Positions 5,159 through 6,059 of a stretch of DNA of 6,059 bases are shown piece after piece (the first letter of the stretch is position 1; every line of letters starts with the position of its first letter). Both the position numbers and the translations under genes were made by a program. Source of the DNA: Omnitrophica bacterium RIFOXYB12_FULL_50_7 (lineage in GTDB: Bacteria; Omnitrophota; Omnitrophia; Omnitrophales; Aquincolibacteriaceae); assembly GCA_001804345.1 (NCBI GenBank), contig MHFU01000088.1, positions 1 through 6,059 of the forward strand, in the 5' to 3' direction. A model generated the notes under the pieces. That model saw only the letters and a list, made by a program, of their open reading frames with translations, was not told where the DNA came from and ran no database searches.

Positions 5159-5633
5159 CCCGCGGATGTCGCTTTATATGGGAAAAGCGAGATTGGATTT
5201 CTCCTGGAACTAGAGATACACAAGCCACAAAGGCCTCGCATGACCAGCATTCCAATTTCAGCAAGTTTGTCTTGATGGTCAGTTCCGGAAACACTGGCAG
5301 AAGCGATTGAAACTGGCGGTTGGTTTGGAGACAGCTCGGGAAATGCGAGAATATTTGGAGCCTCAAAATGGCTCGGAAATGAAAAATCCCTCGAATGCCT
5401 CGGGGGGATTGTATCTCTGGGGTTCAGAGATAGACATGAGAAGTGACGCTCTCACGTCACATGTCCAAATGGTGAAACAGGCCTGAAAAATGTCCGTTTT
5501 GTCCGCTATAGAGAGGGCGACATTTCAGCAACTACATATGGAGGCATGGGATAAGGAATGTCCGGCCCCAAAGGGCGGACATCGATGTTATCGCCCCGTG
5601 GGGTGGGACTTATTGTCCCACCGTTTGAAGGAG
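5159..5633. other. 475-base gene-poor region dense in hairpins
   Basis: No open frame here has both a start and a recognisable product. Stems seen: TCGCTTT/AAAGCGA (5169-5175, 5184-5190); TATCTCTG/CAGAGATA (5412-5419, 5425-5432); GTGACG/CGTCAC (5443-5448, 5455-5460); CTGAAAAATGTC with GACATTTCAG (5483-5494, 5519-5528; two bulged A); ATGTCCG/CGGACAT with an inner CCC/GGG (5558-5564, 5576-5582); and GGTGGGAC/GTCCCACC (5602-5609, 5615-5622). TGTCC occurs at 5462, 5491, 5500, 5559 and 5614, and GGACA at 5577. This could be a structured non-coding RNA, the ends of a decayed insertion sequence, or clustered repeats. Confidence 0.5.
5602..5622 (-). other. Strong hairpin just downstream of the sigma-factor gene
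   Basis: A perfect 8-bp stem GGTGGGAC/GTCCCACC with a 5-base loop starts 12 bases after the stop of the minus-strand sigma gene. It sits where a terminator would be, but the bases after it on that strand are CCCACGGGGCG, not a T-run, so it is not a canonical intrinsic terminator. It may protect the 3' end of the mRNA or form part of the surrounding repeat cluster. Confidence 0.4.
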
Positions 5634-6059
5634 TCAAACCTCAACAAGCTCTGCTTCCGGTAATGCGGACAGTCTCCCCCAGTCGGGTTGGTGGTGAGAT
5701 CGTTCATGGCGGAGTTCCTTTTTCAGAGATGCCAGGATCAACCCGTCGATGAATTTCCAGATATAGGATACGAATCGAACCGGCTTAAAGTTCCCGCACT
5801 TGTCGTAATAGCGGAGGTTATAAGATTGGATCTTTTCGTACAGGACAACGATCGTCTGAGAAAGAATGTCCTCCCCGAACCTGCGGGCATAAGCCGGAAA
5901 AGCGCGTTTGTGGATGCAAAAAATGACGAAGCCGATGTGCCGCAAAACCAGCTCGTCTGCAGCCTGTTTTGAACCTTTCTTGGCCTTGCGTGCGTAGCGC
6001 GGCGACTTCTTCCAGCTGGCGCGGTGAACTTCTTCCACTCCGGAGCCCGAAGGGCGACG
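5634..6059 (-). CDS. Sigma70 family protein with region 2 only (5' end beyond the window)
   Basis: The frame is open to the right edge, so the true start is probably outside; a GTG at 6038 is an internal alternative with GGAG too close to serve it. Numbering from that GTG, residues 19-45 (AKKGSKQAADELVLRHIGFVIFCIHKR, given here as one span) match region 2.1, RRFGEDILSQTIVVLYEKI at 52-70 matches region 2.2 (core RNA polymerase binding), and an aromatic-rich FVSYIWKFIDGLI at 89-101 matches region 2.3/2.4 (-10 melting and recognition). After KKELRHERS only about 22 residues remain, ending SALPEAELVEV, so no region 4 follows. It would bind core polymerase but lacks the usual -35 reader. It could be an atypical or phage-like sigma factor, or a gene truncated at the 3' end. 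Target genes are unknown. Confidence 0.7.
   Translation of the reverse strand, partial: RRPSGSGVEEVHRASWKKSPRYARKAKKGSKQAADELVLRHIGFVIFCIHKRAFPAYARRFGEDILSQTIVVLYEKIQSYNLRYYDKCGNFKPVRFVSYIWKFIDGLILASLKKELRHERSHHQPDWGRLSALPEAELVEV

Noticed and set aside
4689..5213. Plus-strand open frame of 174 codons
   Set aside because: Antisense to abiEi and its promoter; no protein family resemblance.
5244..5486. 80-codon plus-strand frame containing HWQKRLKLAVGLETAREM
   Set aside because: It looks slightly protein-like but has no good start codon or ribosome binding site and I recognise no family; at best a gene remnant.
5412..5622. CRISPR array or tRNA cluster
   Set aside because: The hairpins differ in sequence and there are no regularly spaced identical repeats, cloverleaf or T-loop motif; no tRNA or CRISPR was seen anywhere in the window.
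5538..5663. 41-codon plus-strand frame starting MEAWDKECPAPKGG
   Set aside because: It spans two strong hairpins and the end of the sigma gene, and lacks a Shine-Dalgarno sequence; it is better explained as repeat sequence.

Overview
The window reads as a piece of chromosome from an environmental bacterium of medium GC content. Shine-Dalgarno sites, sigma70-type promoters and dense intergenic palindromic repeats are all present. No marker in the window fixes the phylum. The repeat types are of the kind common in Deltaproteobacteria, Nitrospirota, Omnitrophota and similar lineages, but that is only an impression.

Left part (1-1901): a divergent glycogen pair. The minus-strand gene running off the left edge is the N-terminal 120 residues of GlgE (maltose-1-phosphate maltosyltransferase). 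The plus-strand gene is a complete GT4 glycogen/maltose-1-phosphate synthase of the GlgM type. In the GlgE pathway GlgM makes maltose-1-phosphate from ADP-glucose and glucose-1-phosphate, and GlgE adds the maltosyl unit to alpha-1,4-glucan. The 329-base gap between them holds a candidate glgE promoter, a 9-bp inverted repeat and a hairpin-rich repeat element flanked by near-identical short direct repeats.

Middle (1902-3172): a 304-base gap with a remnant of a dispersed repeat, then a minus-strand class I SAM-dependent methyltransferase of unknown substrate with a good promoter (ATTACA-16-TATAAT).

Accessory part (3173-5158), read on the minus strand: a promoter with a 22-bp palindromic operator candidate over its -10 box; AbiEi antitoxin and AbiEii nucleotidyltransferase toxin joined by an ATGA overlap; and, 18 bases after abiEii, the first 38 codons of a calcineurin-like metallophosphoesterase. 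The phosphoesterase is cut off at its second metal-binding motif (GDV) by a 217-bp element with 16-bp terminal inverted repeats. That element carries a decayed frame resembling the C-terminus of a REP-associated (Y1) transposase. The abiE operon may therefore once have had a third, phosphoesterase gene.

Right part (5159-6059): about 470 bases without a convincing gene but packed with perfect or near-perfect hairpins and TGTCC/GGACA motifs. It is followed by the 3' part of a minus-strand gene for a small sigma70 region-2 protein that ends without room for region 4.
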